From assembly GCA_051876355.1 (NCBI GenBank), contig JBJEHU010000019.1, positions 1 through 51,345 of the forward strand: 51,345 nt of DNA, in the 5' to 3' direction. The position numbers were made by a program, and so were the translations under genes. Positions within the stretch are counted from its first letter, which is position 1; every line of letters begins with the position of its first letter. This DNA comes from Olsenella_L sp051876355. Its GTDB lineage: Bacteria > Actinomycetota > Coriobacteriia > Coriobacteriales > Atopobiaceae. Below the pieces are notes generated by a model. That model searched no databases. It was given only the letters and a program-made list of their open reading frames with translations, and had not been told where the DNA came from. Below, piece after piece: positions 26,015 to 34,527 of the stretch.

Positions 26015-26545
26015 CTATCTGTCCTGAACCTTCGTCTCCTCGGCAGAAATGACAGCTCCCTGGCTCTCAGCCGCGTCGAGCTCGTCGAGGACGCTCCGGG
26101 CCTTCTTGAACGATTCCGCAAGATCGCGGGCAGGATCTTTCGCCTGCTCCTTCTTCGGACGCACGGCCTCGGTCACAGCGACCGCATTCGCGACGGCAAG
26201 CTCGCGCGTGAATGACAGGGAGAGCGCGACCTCCTGGATGCCCTGGGCCTCTGCAATCTCCTTGGCGCGCCCGGCAAGGACGCACTTCGGACGCCCTGCC
26301 GCGTCGCGTGCGACCGAGACGTCCGCATAGCCTATGCCCTGGGAAAACCCGGTCCCCAGAGCCTTGAGCACAGCTTCGCGTGCCGCGAAGCGTGCCGCAT
26401 AATGTTCGGCGGGGCGGGCGGAGGAGTCGCAGTAGTCGCGCTCCTCCTTCGTGAAGAGCCTTGTCCTCATCGACGGCGTGCGCTCGAGCGCGCGTGCCAT
26501 CCTCGGAATCTCTACGATATCGACGCCGATCCCCGCCAGTGCCAT
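26015..26545 (-). CDS. acpS: Holo-[acyl-carrier-protein] synthase
   Basis: Transfers 4'-phosphopantetheine from CoA to ACP. The catalytic part (about 1-120) has GIGVDIVEIPRM with the Mg-binding Asp, FTKEERDYC, and the second acidic motif FAAREAVLKALG. The protein is 176 residues, about 50 longer than usual; the extra tail is highly charged (KKEQAKDPARDLAESFKKA and on) and probably helical. It follows glmS by 4 bases. Confidence 0.95.
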   Translation of the reverse strand: MALAGIGVDIVEIPRMARALERTPSMRTRLFTKEERDYCDSSARPAEHYAARFAAREAVLKALGTGFSQGIGYADVSVARDAAGRPKCVLAGRAKEIAEAQGIQEVALSLSFTRELAVANAVAVTEAVRPKKEQAKDPARDLAESFKKARSVLDELDAAESQGAVISAEETKVQDR

Positions 26546-26549
26546 ATGC

Positions 26550-28400
26550 CTACTCCACTGTCACCGATTTTGCCAGGTTGCGAGGCTTGTCCACATCGCA
26601 GCCGCGGTCGAGCGCGACATAGCGGGCAAGCATCTGCAGGTGCACGACAGCAACGAGCGGCACGAGGAACTCTTCCGGCACCGGAGGCACCCAGAGCACG
26701 TTCGAGCACAGAGGCACGACGTCCTCGTCGCCGTCTGTCGCGACCCCTATAACAGTAGCACCGCGGGCGATGCATTCCTGGATATTGGATATGGTCTTGT
26801 CGTGCACGTGGTCGGCCGGCACGATCGCGACGACCGGGAAGCCCGGCTCGAGCAGGGCGATCGGTCCGTGCTTCATCTCGCCTGCCGCATAGGCCTCGGC
26901 GTGGAGGTAGCTGATCTCCTTGAGCTTGAGCGCGCCTTCAGCGGCGGTCGTGGAGTTCACGCCGCGGCCGAGGAAGAGCGCCGAGTGGGCACGTCTGAAG
27001 ACGCGGGCCGCCTCCTTGTCCTGCCAGCTGCGCTTGAGCACGGTCTCCATGAGCTCCGGCACCTTCTCGAGGTCATGGAACTTCTTCTCGACCTCCTCTG
27101 CCGTAAGAGCGCCTCTCGCCTGTGCAAGGCGCAGTGCCAGGAAGGCTGCTCCCACCATCTGTGCCGTATAGGCCTTCGTCGAGGCGACGCAGACCTCAGG
27201 TCCTGCCTGGATGTAGAGCGTGCCGTCGGACTCGCGCGCTGCGGTCGACCCCAGCACGTTCGTGATCGCGAAGACCTTGCAGCCCAGGCCGCGCAGGCGC
27301 CGTGCGGCCGTGAGCGTATCTGCCGTCTCGCCCGACTGGGTGATGATGACGCAGAGGGTGTGGTCCGTGACAAGGACCGTATCCTTGTAGTTGAGCTCGG
27401 AGGCCTGCTCGACGACGACAGGGATCTTTGCCCAGTTCTCGATGAAGTCGCGGGTGATGAGGCCGACATGGTAGGACGTGCCGCAGGCGACGACATAGAC
27501 CTTGTCGATCTGGGCAAGCTCCGCGTTTGTCATCGTGAGCTCGTCGAGCTCGATGCCATGCTTGCCGAGACGGTCCTTGAGAAGGCGCCTGATGGCCTCA
27601 GGCTGCTCTGCGATCTCTTTTGCCATGAAGTCCGGGTATCCGCCCAAGGTTGCCGCAGATGCGTCCCAGTCGACCGCAAGCTTCGTCGGCGACTCGACAG
27701 GCGTGCCCTCGGCGTCGATCACATTGCAGGTGCCGTTCGCATGGAGAAGTGCCAGCTGTCCGTCGTCGAGCTGGATGACCTCCTTCGCCTTGCCAGCAAG
27801 CGCCGTGATGTCGGATGCGGCATAGCAGCCATCAGAGGTCTCTGCGATAACGAGAGGAGAGCGGCGGCGTGCGCAGACAATCTCTCCCGGCGCATCGGCA
27901 GAGATCACGGCGACAGCCCAGGAGCCTTCGAGGCGCGAGACCGCGATGCGCACGGCCTCGAGGAGGTCGTGGTTCGCGGGGCCCGCAAGCGACTCCTCGA
28001 CGAGGTGCGCGATGACCTCGGAGTCCGTGTCGCTCTTGAACTCATGGCCCGAAGCGATGAGCTGCGCCCTGAGCTCGCGGAAGTTCTCGATGATGCCATT
28101 GTGGACAATGGCTGTCCTGCCTGTGCAGTCCACGTGCGGATGGGCATTGCGGTCGGAGGGCGCCCCGTGCGTTGCCCATCTCGTATGGGCAATGCCTGAG
28201 GTGCCGACGAGGTTTGCGCACTCCGTGCGCTGCGCGAGCGTTGCGACACGTCCTGCGCACTTGACGCCGTGAAGCTCTCCGTCAGGAGAGAGCACCTCGA
28301 TGCCTGCCGAATCGTATCCACGGTACTCGAGGGATGCGAGTCCCTGGAGAAGGAATGGTCTTGCCTGCTTGCTTCCGGTGTAGCCGACAATGCCGCACAT
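26550..28400 (-). CDS. glmS: Glutamine-fructose-6-phosphate aminotransferase (isomerising)
   Basis: First step to UDP-GlcNAc for the cell wall. 616 residues. Seen: N-terminal nucleophile Cys2 in MCGIVGYTG, class II glutaminase with RWATHGAP and HNGIIENF, two SIS domains with CGTSYH and SQSGET-like TQSGETADT, and the conserved C-terminal DKPRNLAKSVTVE. First gene of a seven-gene minus-strand operon. No glmS ribozyme is visible in the leader; instead two operator-like repeats lie upstream. Confidence 0.98.
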   Translation of the reverse strand: MCGIVGYTGSKQARPFLLQGLASLEYRGYDSAGIEVLSPDGELHGVKCAGRVATLAQRTECANLVGTSGIAHTRWATHGAPSDRNAHPHVDCTGRTAIVHNGIIENFRELRAQLIASGHEFKSDTDSEVIAHLVEESLAGPANHDLLEAVRIAVSRLEGSWAVAVISADAPGEIVCARRRSPLVIAETSDGCYAASDITALAGKAKEVIQLDDGQLALLHANGTCNVIDAEGTPVESPTKLAVDWDASAATLGGYPDFMAKEIAEQPEAIRRLLKDRLGKHGIELDELTMTNAELAQIDKVYVVACGTSYHVGLITRDFIENWAKIPVVVEQASELNYKDTVLVTDHTLCVIITQSGETADTLTAARRLRGLGCKVFAITNVLGSTAARESDGTLYIQAGPEVCVASTKAYTAQMVGAAFLALRLAQARGALTAEEVEKKFHDLEKVPELMETVLKRSWQDKEAARVFRRAHSALFLGRGVNSTTAAEGALKLKEISYLHAEAYAAGEMKHGPIALLEPGFPVVAIVPADHVHDKTISNIQECIARGATVIGVATDGDEDVVPLCSNVLWVPPVPEEFLVPLVAVVHLQMLARYVALDRGCDVDKPRNLAKSVTVE

Positions 28401-28431
28401 GGAGAGCCTCCTTGCAGTCGCTGCATGCTCA

Positions 28432-28470
28432 ATGTGGTATGAAATCTTCTTTGAAGACAGACCAATTCTA
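28432..28470. repeat. 39-bp operator-like repeat upstream of glmS, copy 1
   Basis: Aligns without gaps to 28493-28531 with 30 of 39 bases identical. The outer parts are conserved and the centre varies. It contains GGTATG (28436-28441) facing CAGACC (28458-28463), and read on the minus strand begins with a TAGAAT hexamer that could be a -10 box. Confidence 0.65.
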
Positions 28471-28492
28471 GCAGAGTATCAGCTGTCTGCCC

Positions 28493-28531
28493 ATGCGGTA
28501 TGAAGCATTCACGCAAGACATACCAATTCTA
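28493..28531. repeat. 39-bp operator-like repeat upstream of glmS, copy 2
   Basis: Second copy, 61 bp from the first. Here the inverted half-sites are perfect: GGTATG (28497-28502) and CATACC (28519-28524), 22 bp between half-site starts. The pattern suggests a regulator bound in tandem at the glmS promoter. Confidence 0.65.
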
Positions 28532-28544
28532 TTCCTTTGGCCCC

Positions 28545-28569
28545 CAGAAGAGGCGCTCAGGCGCTTCTG
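28545..28569 (-). terminator. Possible terminator overlapping the 2-hydroxyacid dehydrogenase stop
   Basis: CAGAAG/CTTCTG arms with an inner CGC/GCG and a 3-base bulge span the stop codon at 28557. No U tract follows, so this is a weak call. Confidence 0.35.
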
Positions 28570-29525
28570 TCCCCGAAGAGCTCATGCGCAGTCGCGACGG
28601 CCGTCTCGACCATCTCTTCGACCGCTTCTGCCGTGTAGAACGCCATGTGCTGCGTGAGCACGGTATTCGGGAACTGCCTGAGGTAGGCCATGTCCCGGTT
28701 CTTCAGGATGTCGCCCGAGCGGTTGAAGTGGTAGATTCCCTGCTCCCCTTCGAACACATCCATCGCAAGCGCGCCGATCTTGCCCGACTCGATGCCTTCC
28801 GTCAGGGCCGAGACATCCATAAGATCGGGGCGGGCAGTGTTCACGAGGACGACGCCGTCCTTCATCGTCGCAAGCGAGGCCGCCGAGACCATGTTCCTGT
28901 TCTCAGGCGTTGCCGGCACGTGGAACGAGATCACATCGGAGTCACGGAAGAGCTCGTCCTGCGAGACATACGCCGCGACCTTCGCCACGTCGGGATTCAC
29001 GTGATGCCCTGTAGCCAATATCCTGCAGCCGAAGCCAGCAAGGCGCCTGACCACGGCCGCGCCGATTGCGCCTGTCCCGACGACGCCGACCGCAAGAGAC
29101 GAGAGCGTCCTGCCCTCGAGGCCGGAAAGCGAGTAGTCGTTCACATTCTGCTGGTAGACGGCAGCCTTGTAGTGCCTGAGCGCTACAAGCATGAGCATGA
29201 GCGTGAAGTCGGCGACGGAGTCGGGCGCATAGTGGGCATTGCCGACCTTGATGCCGAGACGTTTCGCGGCTGCAAGGTCGATGTGGTCTGTGCCGATGGT
29301 GCGGGTGACGAGCACATGCACGCCGTGCGCTGCAATCTTTTCGAGGAGCGCTTCGTCGTATCTGGCCTGTCCGAGCACGAGCGCCGCATCGGCACCTTCA
29401 AGCTCGTCCAGATGCTCAGGCAAAAGCCCCTGCTCGAGCGTGAGCGCATCCACGAAGGGAAGCTCGTCCACACGCCTGAAGGCCTCTTCCTCGTCCGGCC
29501 TGACCTCGAATGCACAGATCTTCAT
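28557..29525 (-). CDS. D-2-hydroxyacid dehydrogenase, D-lactate dehydrogenase-like
   Basis: 322-residue NAD(P)-dependent D-isomer-specific reductase; the D-lactate dehydrogenase/VanH branch is the best fit. Seen: TRTIGTDHIDL near 74-84, Rossmann GVVGTGAIG (147-155), substrate Arg in NTARPD, Glu in EGEQGIY and catalytic His in TQHMAFY. After the second Rossmann strand the usual acidic residue is absent (ILATGHHVN), which hints at NADPH use. Likely makes D-lactate from pyruvate in fermentation; no vancomycin-resistance partner genes are nearby. Single gene between the rpsI terminator and the glmS promoter. Confidence 0.88.
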   Translation of the reverse strand: MKICAFEVRPDEEEAFRRVDELPFVDALTLEQGLLPEHLDELEGADAALVLGQARYDEALLEKIAAHGVHVLVTRTIGTDHIDLAAAKRLGIKVGNAHYAPDSVADFTLMLMLVALRHYKAAVYQQNVNDYSLSGLEGRTLSSLAVGVVGTGAIGAAVVRRLAGFGCRILATGHHVNPDVAKVAAYVSQDELFRDSDVISFHVPATPENRNMVSAASLATMKDGVVLVNTARPDLMDVSALTEGIESGKIGALAMDVFEGEQGIYHFNRSGDILKNRDMAYLRQFPNTVLTQHMAFYTAEAVEEMVETAVATAHELFGDRSA

Positions 29526-29557
29526 GTCTCCCCTTTCTCGCGTTTTCCGAAGTATAC

Positions 29558-29593
29558 GAAAAAGAGCCCATCTCCCAGAAGGAGACGGGCTCT
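29558..29593 (-). terminator. Rho-independent terminator of rplM-rpsI
   Basis: 13-position stem (29563-29575 with 29581-29593, one mismatch) and a 5-base loop, followed on the minus strand by TTTTTCG. It is 23 bases after the rpsI stop. Confidence 0.95.
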
Positions 29594-29615
29594 GAATGGA
29601 GCAAGCCAGAAAGCT

Positions 29616-30011
29616 TTAGCGCTTCGAGAACTGCGGGCGCTTGCGTGCCTTCTTCAGGCCGTACTTCTTGCGCTCGACAGCACGTGCGTCGCGCGTGAGG
29701 AAGCCAGCCTTCTTGAGGTCGGCACGGTACTCGCCGGCGTCGAGAAGAGCGCGGGCGATGCCGAGACGAAGAGCGCCGGACTGGCCATTGATGCCGCCGC
29801 CATCGCAGAGAGCGATAACGTCGAAGTGGCCCTCGGTGTCCGTCACGCGGAACGGTGCCAGAGCATTGTCGACGAGCTGCTGGCGGCCGAAGTAGTTCAG
29901 TGCGTCACGGCCATTGACGGTGACCTTGCCGGTACCCGGAACAAGGCGGACGCGGGCGGTTGCCTCCTTGCGGCGACCGGTGCCGGTGTAAACAGCGGTG
30001 TTGTCAGCCAT
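29616..30011 (-). CDS. rpsI: 30S ribosomal protein S9
   Basis: 131 residues; its C-terminal tail reaches the P-site tRNA. Seen: YTGTGRRKEATARVRL near the start, GGGINGQSGALRLGIARALL in the middle and the family-end KKARKRPQFSKR. It follows rplM by 3 bases, the universal L13-S9 pair. Confidence 0.99.
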   Translation of the reverse strand: MADNTAVYTGTGRRKEATARVRLVPGTGKVTVNGRDALNYFGRQQLVDNALAPFRVTDTEGHFDVIALCDGGGINGQSGALRLGIARALLDAGEYRADLKKAGFLTRDARAVERKKYGLKKARKRPQFSKR

Positions 30012-30014
30012 CGG

Positions 30015-30455
30015 TTAGGCCCTCCAATCGATCTTGACAGGGTTCTGAGCGGTGTGCGGATGCTCAGGACCAGCATAGACCTTGAGCTTCATGGCCTGCT
30101 GATGACCAAGGGTCGACTTCGGGAGCATGCCCTGCACTGCGTGCTCGATGACACGCTCGGGGTGCTTCTCCATAGCCTCCTTGAAGCTTTCGGTCTTGAG
30201 GCCGCCCAGCCAGCCGGAGTAGCGCCAGTAGGACTTCTTGTCTGCCTTGTTGCCGGTAAGCTGGACCTTAGCGGCATTGATCACGACAACGAAGTCTCCC
30301 GTGTCTACATTCGGGGTGTACTGCGGCTTGTTCTTGCCACGGAGCACGTTGGCTGCCGTCGTTGCAAGACGACCAAGGGTCGCACCGTCGGCGTCGATGA
30401 GCACCCACTTGCGCTCGACTTCGCCGGCCTTGGCGTAATGAGTCGACTTCTTCAC
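30015..30455 (-). CDS. rplM: 50S ribosomal protein L13
   Basis: 146 residues. Seen: VERKWVLIDADGATLGRLA, VLRGKNKPQYTPNVDTGDFV and HPERVIEHAVQGMLPK, all standard L13. The start is a GTG codon at 30455 with GGAGGAG upstream. A good promoter lies about 75 bp upstream. Confidence 0.99.
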   Translation of the reverse strand: MKKSTHYAKAGEVERKWVLIDADGATLGRLATTAANVLRGKNKPQYTPNVDTGDFVVVINAAKVQLTGNKADKKSYWRYSGWLGGLKTESFKEAMEKHPERVIEHAVQGMLPKSTLGHQQAMKLKVYAGPEHPHTAQNPVKIDWRA

Positions 30456-30526
30456 TTGACTCCTCCATGTACCTGTAACGAAATGCTTATCCTATGAGAT
30501 TACGGGGCTCAGTGGAAAGCCTTCAA

Positions 30527-30555
30527 AGTATACAACGGCTCCACATGACCTGCAA
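30527..30555 (-). promoter_or_regulatory. Sigma70-type promoter of rplM-rpsI
   Basis: On the minus strand TTGCAG (30550-30555) and TATACT (30527-30532) are separated by exactly 17 bp. The only clear canonical promoter I can assign in the window. Confidence 0.75.
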
Positions 30556-30599
30556 AGATTCTTTTGTTCCCACAGCTCGTCCACATAGATCCGACACTG

Positions 30600-31517
30600 C
30601 TAGAACTGGCCGGGATGGCGCGGGGTCCACGTGCTCTTCGGCACGAAGGCCTTTATCTCGTCCAGGTGCCTGATGGCTTCCTGCCTGCCCTCGATATAGA
30701 GGTCGAGAAGCTTTCCGCCATCCGACTCGTTGACGCCGACCTCGACGGGCACAGGAGGTGCGATCACGAGGCAGGTCCCCTCCTCCTCGCGGCGCCAGAG
30801 ATCCTCGCGCTCGCCGTTGTACATGGAGCGGCGGTCCTCCAAGGCCTTCGTGAAGTAGGGATAGTCGTCGTATCTGTGCGAGCGCAGCACAAGGCCTTCA
30901 TTGCCGAGGCCTTTCACATACGTCCGGTCGCGCGTGAGGACGACGAGCGCACGCTCGGCTGGCTCGAAGTTCTCGATGTAGGGAAGCTCCTTCTCCCCCA
31001 TCGCTGCCGCAAACGGGATCGAGTCCGTCGTGCCGCCGTCGAGCATCTCATGCCCTCTGACCTTCACGGTATGCGAGAAGAGCGGAAGCGACGAGGAGGC
31101 CCTGATGGCCTCGATATCCTCGGGGAGCTTCTTCACCTCGAGATAGGCGGGCGTGCCGAAGATCGCATCGGAGGCGACGCAGTACATCCTCGTCGGATTC
31201 TCTGCGAATGTCTCGTTGTCGAAGGGATCGAGCTCGTTCTGGACCTTGTCGTAGAGGAAGTCCTCGGCAGCGATATTGCCGGTCTTCACATACGACCACC
31301 ACGACATGCACCTGGGATCGTCGCGATAGGCAAGCATGATGCGCTCTGCGCGCCCGATCTGGCGGCTCTTGTAGGTCGCTGCATTCATGGCGCCAGCAGA
31401 GACGCCCCAGACCGAGCTGAATCCATAGATCCCATGCTCCATCAGGACATCCGTCACGCCTGCCGTGAACATGTCGCGGTATCCGCCGCCTTCGAGCACC
31501 AGTGCCACGCCTGCCAT
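30600..31517 (-). CDS. Patatin-like phospholipase family protein (RssA/YlaK type)
   Basis: 305-residue predicted serine acyl hydrolase. Seen: oxyanion hole GGGYR (10-14), nucleophile elbow GVSAG with Ser40, and the catalytic Asp in MLDGGTTDSIP, forming the patatin Ser-Asp dyad. No signal peptide. In bacteria this branch is usually annotated as patatin family phospholipase; the substrate is not known. Its ATG lies 58 bases after the ThrE-like stop with a GGAGG site, so the two may be co-transcribed. Confidence 0.92.
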   Translation of the reverse strand: MAGVALVLEGGGYRDMFTAGVTDVLMEHGIYGFSSVWGVSAGAMNAATYKSRQIGRAERIMLAYRDDPRCMSWWSYVKTGNIAAEDFLYDKVQNELDPFDNETFAENPTRMYCVASDAIFGTPAYLEVKKLPEDIEAIRASSSLPLFSHTVKVRGHEMLDGGTTDSIPFAAAMGEKELPYIENFEPAERALVVLTRDRTYVKGLGNEGLVLRSHRYDDYPYFTKALEDRRSMYNGEREDLWRREEEGTCLVIAPPVPVEVGVNESDGGKLLDLYIEGRQEAIRHLDEIKAFVPKSTWTPRHPGQF

Positions 31518-31575
31518 ATATATCCTCCTTCTGTATCCAATGAGAAGGTTATACCCATCATTGGGCAGCCGAGCA

Positions 31576-32958
31576 CTAGCTGAGATAGCGCCAATGCCGG
31601 TCTGTGAGGATGCGGGCAGCTGCCAAGCCTATCGGCAGGAACACGACGATCAAGGCAGCCCTCACCATCCACGTGAGCGAATCTGCGATGTTGTAGGACG
31701 CGAGATAGAAGATGGCTCGGTACATGTAGAGGCCGGGCACCATGATCACGATGGAAGGTACTGTGAGCGAGATCCTGGGGAACGTGAGCCTCTTCCTCAC
31801 GGCAGAGGCGATGAGCCCTGCTGCAAGGGCACCCACGAAGGCTGCCGCCTCGGGCGGCATGGCGGCAAGGTCGACAAGCTCGAGGCGCAGGGTGTTGGCG
31901 ACAGCGCCGATCGCGCCTGCCGTTGCCGCCATGGGCAGCGGGCTCGAGAACATGATCGAGAAGCCGAAGACGCCGCAGAAGCTCATGGCCGCACGCATGA
32001 GGGCCAGAGGCAGAGGAGCGATGCCCAGAGGCACGAAGTCGTCCGGTGCGAGATGGACGATGCTTGCGACAAGCCAGCCGAAGAGCGTTGCCACGAGGAT
32101 GACGGTCAGGGCATAGCAGAGGCGCTCGATGCCGCTCTTGAAGTCCATCTTCGCGATATCGAGCCCGCTGGTGATGAGCGGGAAACCCGGGATCATGAAG
32201 AGCATCGCGCCGATATAGCCTGCCTCGTGCGAGAGGGCAGAAGGATCGAAGAGGCCAAGCGCCATGAGCGCCAGAAGGTAGCTCACGCAGGCAGCCGACA
32301 CCGCCACGGCGACGCAGGCAAAGTGCGTGATGCGGTGCGCGCCCATGATGCGGCGCACATACTGGCCGATGCCGGCACCGACAAAGGCGCAGAGCATCTC
32401 AGGGAGGCCGCCGCCCAGGAGGAACACGAAGGCGCAGCATGCAAGCGCCGAGGCAAGCGCCGACTGGAGCGGCGTATATCCGCCCTTCGTGTCATGCTCG
32501 ACCTTGTCCATGAGGCGGTGGCATTCCTTCACGGTGAGCGCAGAGCCGCAGGCCTCGAGATCCTTCATGAAGGTCTCCATCTGCCAGATGCGCTTCGTGT
32601 TCACGCCGGTCGAAGGCAGGGAGACGATGAACGTCTCGCGCTCCGTCCCGTCGACGCACGTGCACTCGATCGTGAGCAGGCTCACATCGGCCGAGCAGAC
32701 GACGCCGAGCGTGCGCGCCACACGGTTCATGGCCTCACGCACGCGCCAGCCTCCCGTGCCGCCCGAAAGCGTCAGGAGCCCGACGCGGGCGATGATGGCA
32801 CAGCGGTCCTCGAGGCAGGCATCGCGTGCCAGCGCATCCGGCTCATGGATCGTCTCATGCCACTTCAGGGGCATATGGTGGGGATGGTGGAATGATGTGG
32901 ACGAGACAAGCTCCTCGAGCTCCATCCATTCGTCCTCTGTTGCCGGCATGTCCTGCAT
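31576..32958 (-). CDS. Threonine/serine exporter family protein (ThrE-like)
   Basis: 460-residue inner-membrane protein combining both ThrE halves: an N-terminal DUF1212-like domain (about 50-290) with a soluble part including GGTGGWRVREAMNR and TKRIWQMETFM, then a DUF3815-like hydrophobic domain. About ten membrane segments are visible between 165 and the C-terminus, with FMIPGFPLITSGLDI and VPSIVIMVPGLYMYR as paired family motifs. Transports amino acids outward by proton motive force in characterised relatives. ATG 32958 is preferred to GTG 32970. Confidence 0.9.
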   Translation of the reverse strand: MQDMPATEDEWMELEELVSSTSFHHPHHMPLKWHETIHEPDALARDACLEDRCAIIARVGLLTLSGGTGGWRVREAMNRVARTLGVVCSADVSLLTIECTCVDGTERETFIVSLPSTGVNTKRIWQMETFMKDLEACGSALTVKECHRLMDKVEHDTKGGYTPLQSALASALACCAFVFLLGGGLPEMLCAFVGAGIGQYVRRIMGAHRITHFACVAVAVSAACVSYLLALMALGLFDPSALSHEAGYIGAMLFMIPGFPLITSGLDIAKMDFKSGIERLCYALTVILVATLFGWLVASIVHLAPDDFVPLGIAPLPLALMRAAMSFCGVFGFSIMFSSPLPMAATAGAIGAVANTLRLELVDLAAMPPEAAAFVGALAAGLIASAVRKRLTFPRISLTVPSIVIMVPGLYMYRAIFYLASYNIADSLTWMVRAALIVVFLPIGLAAARILTDRHWRYLS

Positions 32959-33040
32959 GGAAAAGACCACTTCCAGAAAATATCGCTTCGAAGATGGGCG
33001 TAGACGCCCATCAGTCTAGCAGCCTCATCTCTGCGGCATG

Positions 33041-33076
33041 AAAAAAGCGGGCTGCCTGCACATGCACGCAGCCCGC
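33041..33076 (-). terminator. Rho-independent terminator of ssrA
   Basis: GCGGGCTGC / GCAGCCCGC stem (33047-33055 with 33068-33076), followed on the minus strand by six T residues. It lies 9 bases after the tmRNA 3' end. Confidence 0.95.
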
Positions 33077-33084
33077 ATCGCTTT

Positions 33085-33452
33085 TGGTGGAGGTGCGGAG
33101 AATCGAACTCCGGTCCAAAACAAACCCCTGACAGGTGTCTCCAGGCTCAGCCAGTGCTTGAGTCTCGGATGCCTTGCACGCGCCGGCCTGCGCTCGGCAT
33201 CCCAGCCGGTTCAGTCTTGGCTTCCGGCATACCCGCTACGTCCGGAAGTGCATCTCCCTCAGATGACGCCGCACCGCAGTCGGGAGCATGCTGCGGATTG
33301 ACGGCTGCTAATTAAAAGTTAAGCAGCGAGGGCGTAAGAGCCCTGATAAGAATTGTCGTCAATTCAATTTGACGGTACCCCTGTTTAACGTGGCGAGGAG
33401 ACCACGGTCTGCTGCCCATCTCAGGTCTGCCCTGTCGAAACCAGTCACCCCC
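33085..33452 (-). ncRNA. ssrA: Transfer-messenger RNA (tmRNA)
   Basis: 368 nt. The 5' end GGGGGTG pairs with CACCTCC next to a genome-encoded 3' CCA at 33085-33087, forming the acceptor stem. The tRNA-like domain has GACTGGTTTCGACAGGG at the 5' side and GGAGTTCGATTCTCC as T arm. The tag reading frame ends near 33316 with codons for SYALAA then TAA; the whole tag is probably DDNSYQGSYALAA, possibly with one more residue in front. It rescues stalled ribosomes with SmpB, whose gene is 1.8 kb away. A hairpin-containing 5' precursor and a possible TATACT -10 box near 33518-33523 precede it. Confidence 0.95.
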
Positions 33453-33549
33453 GGTTCGAGAGCAGATTTGCATCTGCTGTTCTCAAAGTGCTTTTCCGCT
33501 TGCGCGGTCTTATAAGTATACCCACTCGGCAGCATTTCTGACAGAGGCG

Positions 33550-34383
33550 CTAGCGGGCCGCAGGAGTCTCCTCAGAGGCCCGCTCATCTGCAAGCTCGCG
33601 CACTTCCGCCGCAAGCTCATGCGCTTCCTCCGCGAGCTCACGCTCTTCCTCTGCGAGCACGCGCTTCTCCTCTGCAAGCGCATGCTCCTCCTCCGCAAGC
33701 GCACGCTCCTCCTCCGCAAGCTCATGCTTCTCGCGATCCCAGAACATGAGGCAGAAGGCTGCCGCCAAAAGGACAGAGCTTGCCGCGATTGCATGGAGGC
33801 CGAAGGCACCAAGCAGGCGGGAGCCGATGATGGCGCCGATGATGAACGTCAGGATCGTTCCGTAGTAGAGAAGCGCCGATTCGAGATATCCGTGCTCCTT
33901 CGTGTGGAGGAAGTCCATGAGGTTATGGGTGCCGCTCCGGAGATTGCCGATGCACATCGTCGTCGCGAATCCCCGCCCATGGAGCTTGCGGAATGCCTGG
34001 ACCTGCATGCCACAGGCAAGAGAGGTCAGGCTGTTTGCGAGGAGGTCGAAGTCCTGGGGCATGAAGGAGACGACGACGAGAAGCGCTGCCTCGATGAGAA
34101 GCGAGGTCTGCCGCCAGTGCAGGTGGTGCTCATGGCTCACATGCTTCACGGTATGGGCAAGGGCGATGCCGAAAGCAAAGGCAAGGACCGGCAGTGCGTA
34201 GTGGGCAGCACGGTGCCAGTCGCCGTCTGCGATGTTCACCCCGAGCAGGAGCATGTTGCCCGTCTGCGCATTCGCGAAGACCTTGCCGCGTCCCAGATAG
34301 GAGTAGGCGTCCATGAGGCCGCCCGAAAGCGCCAGGAGGACGGCAAGCTCGATGGATTCTGAGGTCTGCTGTGCGCGCTGCAT
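33550..34383 (-). CDS. DUF1275 (YoaK) family membrane protein with repeat-rich coiled-coil tail
   Basis: 277 residues. The first ~215 form the YoaK/DUF1275 membrane domain with about six helices: GGLMDAYSYL, GKVFANAQTGNMLLL and GMQVQAFRKLHGRGFATTMCIGNLR are the family motifs. The last ~55 residues are unusual: seven or eight heptad-like units of the LAEEERA type ending ELADERASEETPAAR, predicted acidic coiled coil. The rubredoxin terminator ends at 34451, so starts upstream of that are excluded; ATG 34383 (MQRAQQTSES) matches the family start, ATG 34425 is possible. Function unknown. Confidence 0.85.
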   Translation of the reverse strand: MQRAQQTSESIELAVLLALSGGLMDAYSYLGRGKVFANAQTGNMLLLGVNIADGDWHRAAHYALPVLAFAFGIALAHTVKHVSHEHHLHWRQTSLLIEAALLVVVSFMPQDFDLLANSLTSLACGMQVQAFRKLHGRGFATTMCIGNLRSGTHNLMDFLHTKEHGYLESALLYYGTILTFIIGAIIGSRLLGAFGLHAIAASSVLLAAAFCLMFWDREKHELAEEERALAEEEHALAEEKRVLAEEERELAEEAHELAAEVRELADERASEETPAAR

Positions 34384-34450
34384 GAAGGATTCCGCTCTTT
34401 TGTGGGGCCAGTACCGGTCCTCCATTCTATGCGCTTGCGCGCGAGAGCTG

Positions 34451-34490
34451 AAAAAAGGCGCAACAGCAGCACGTTGCCGCCATTGCGCCT
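34451..34490 (-). terminator. Rho-independent terminator of the rubredoxin gene
   Basis: AGGCGCAA/TTGCGCCT stem (34456-34463 with 34483-34490) followed on the minus strand by a six-T run. Confidence 0.85.
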
Positions 34491-34527
34491 GCACATCTGC
34501 CATGAAAGGCAGCTGCTCGGTCTGGTG

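Noticed and set aside
28401..28440. glmS ribozyme
   Set aside because: The leader is too short and lacks the conserved ribozyme core next to the start.
28557..29525. Vancomycin-resistance VanH
   Set aside because: Sequence resembles the D-lactate dehydrogenase/VanH branch but no van ligase, dipeptidase or two-component genes lie nearby.
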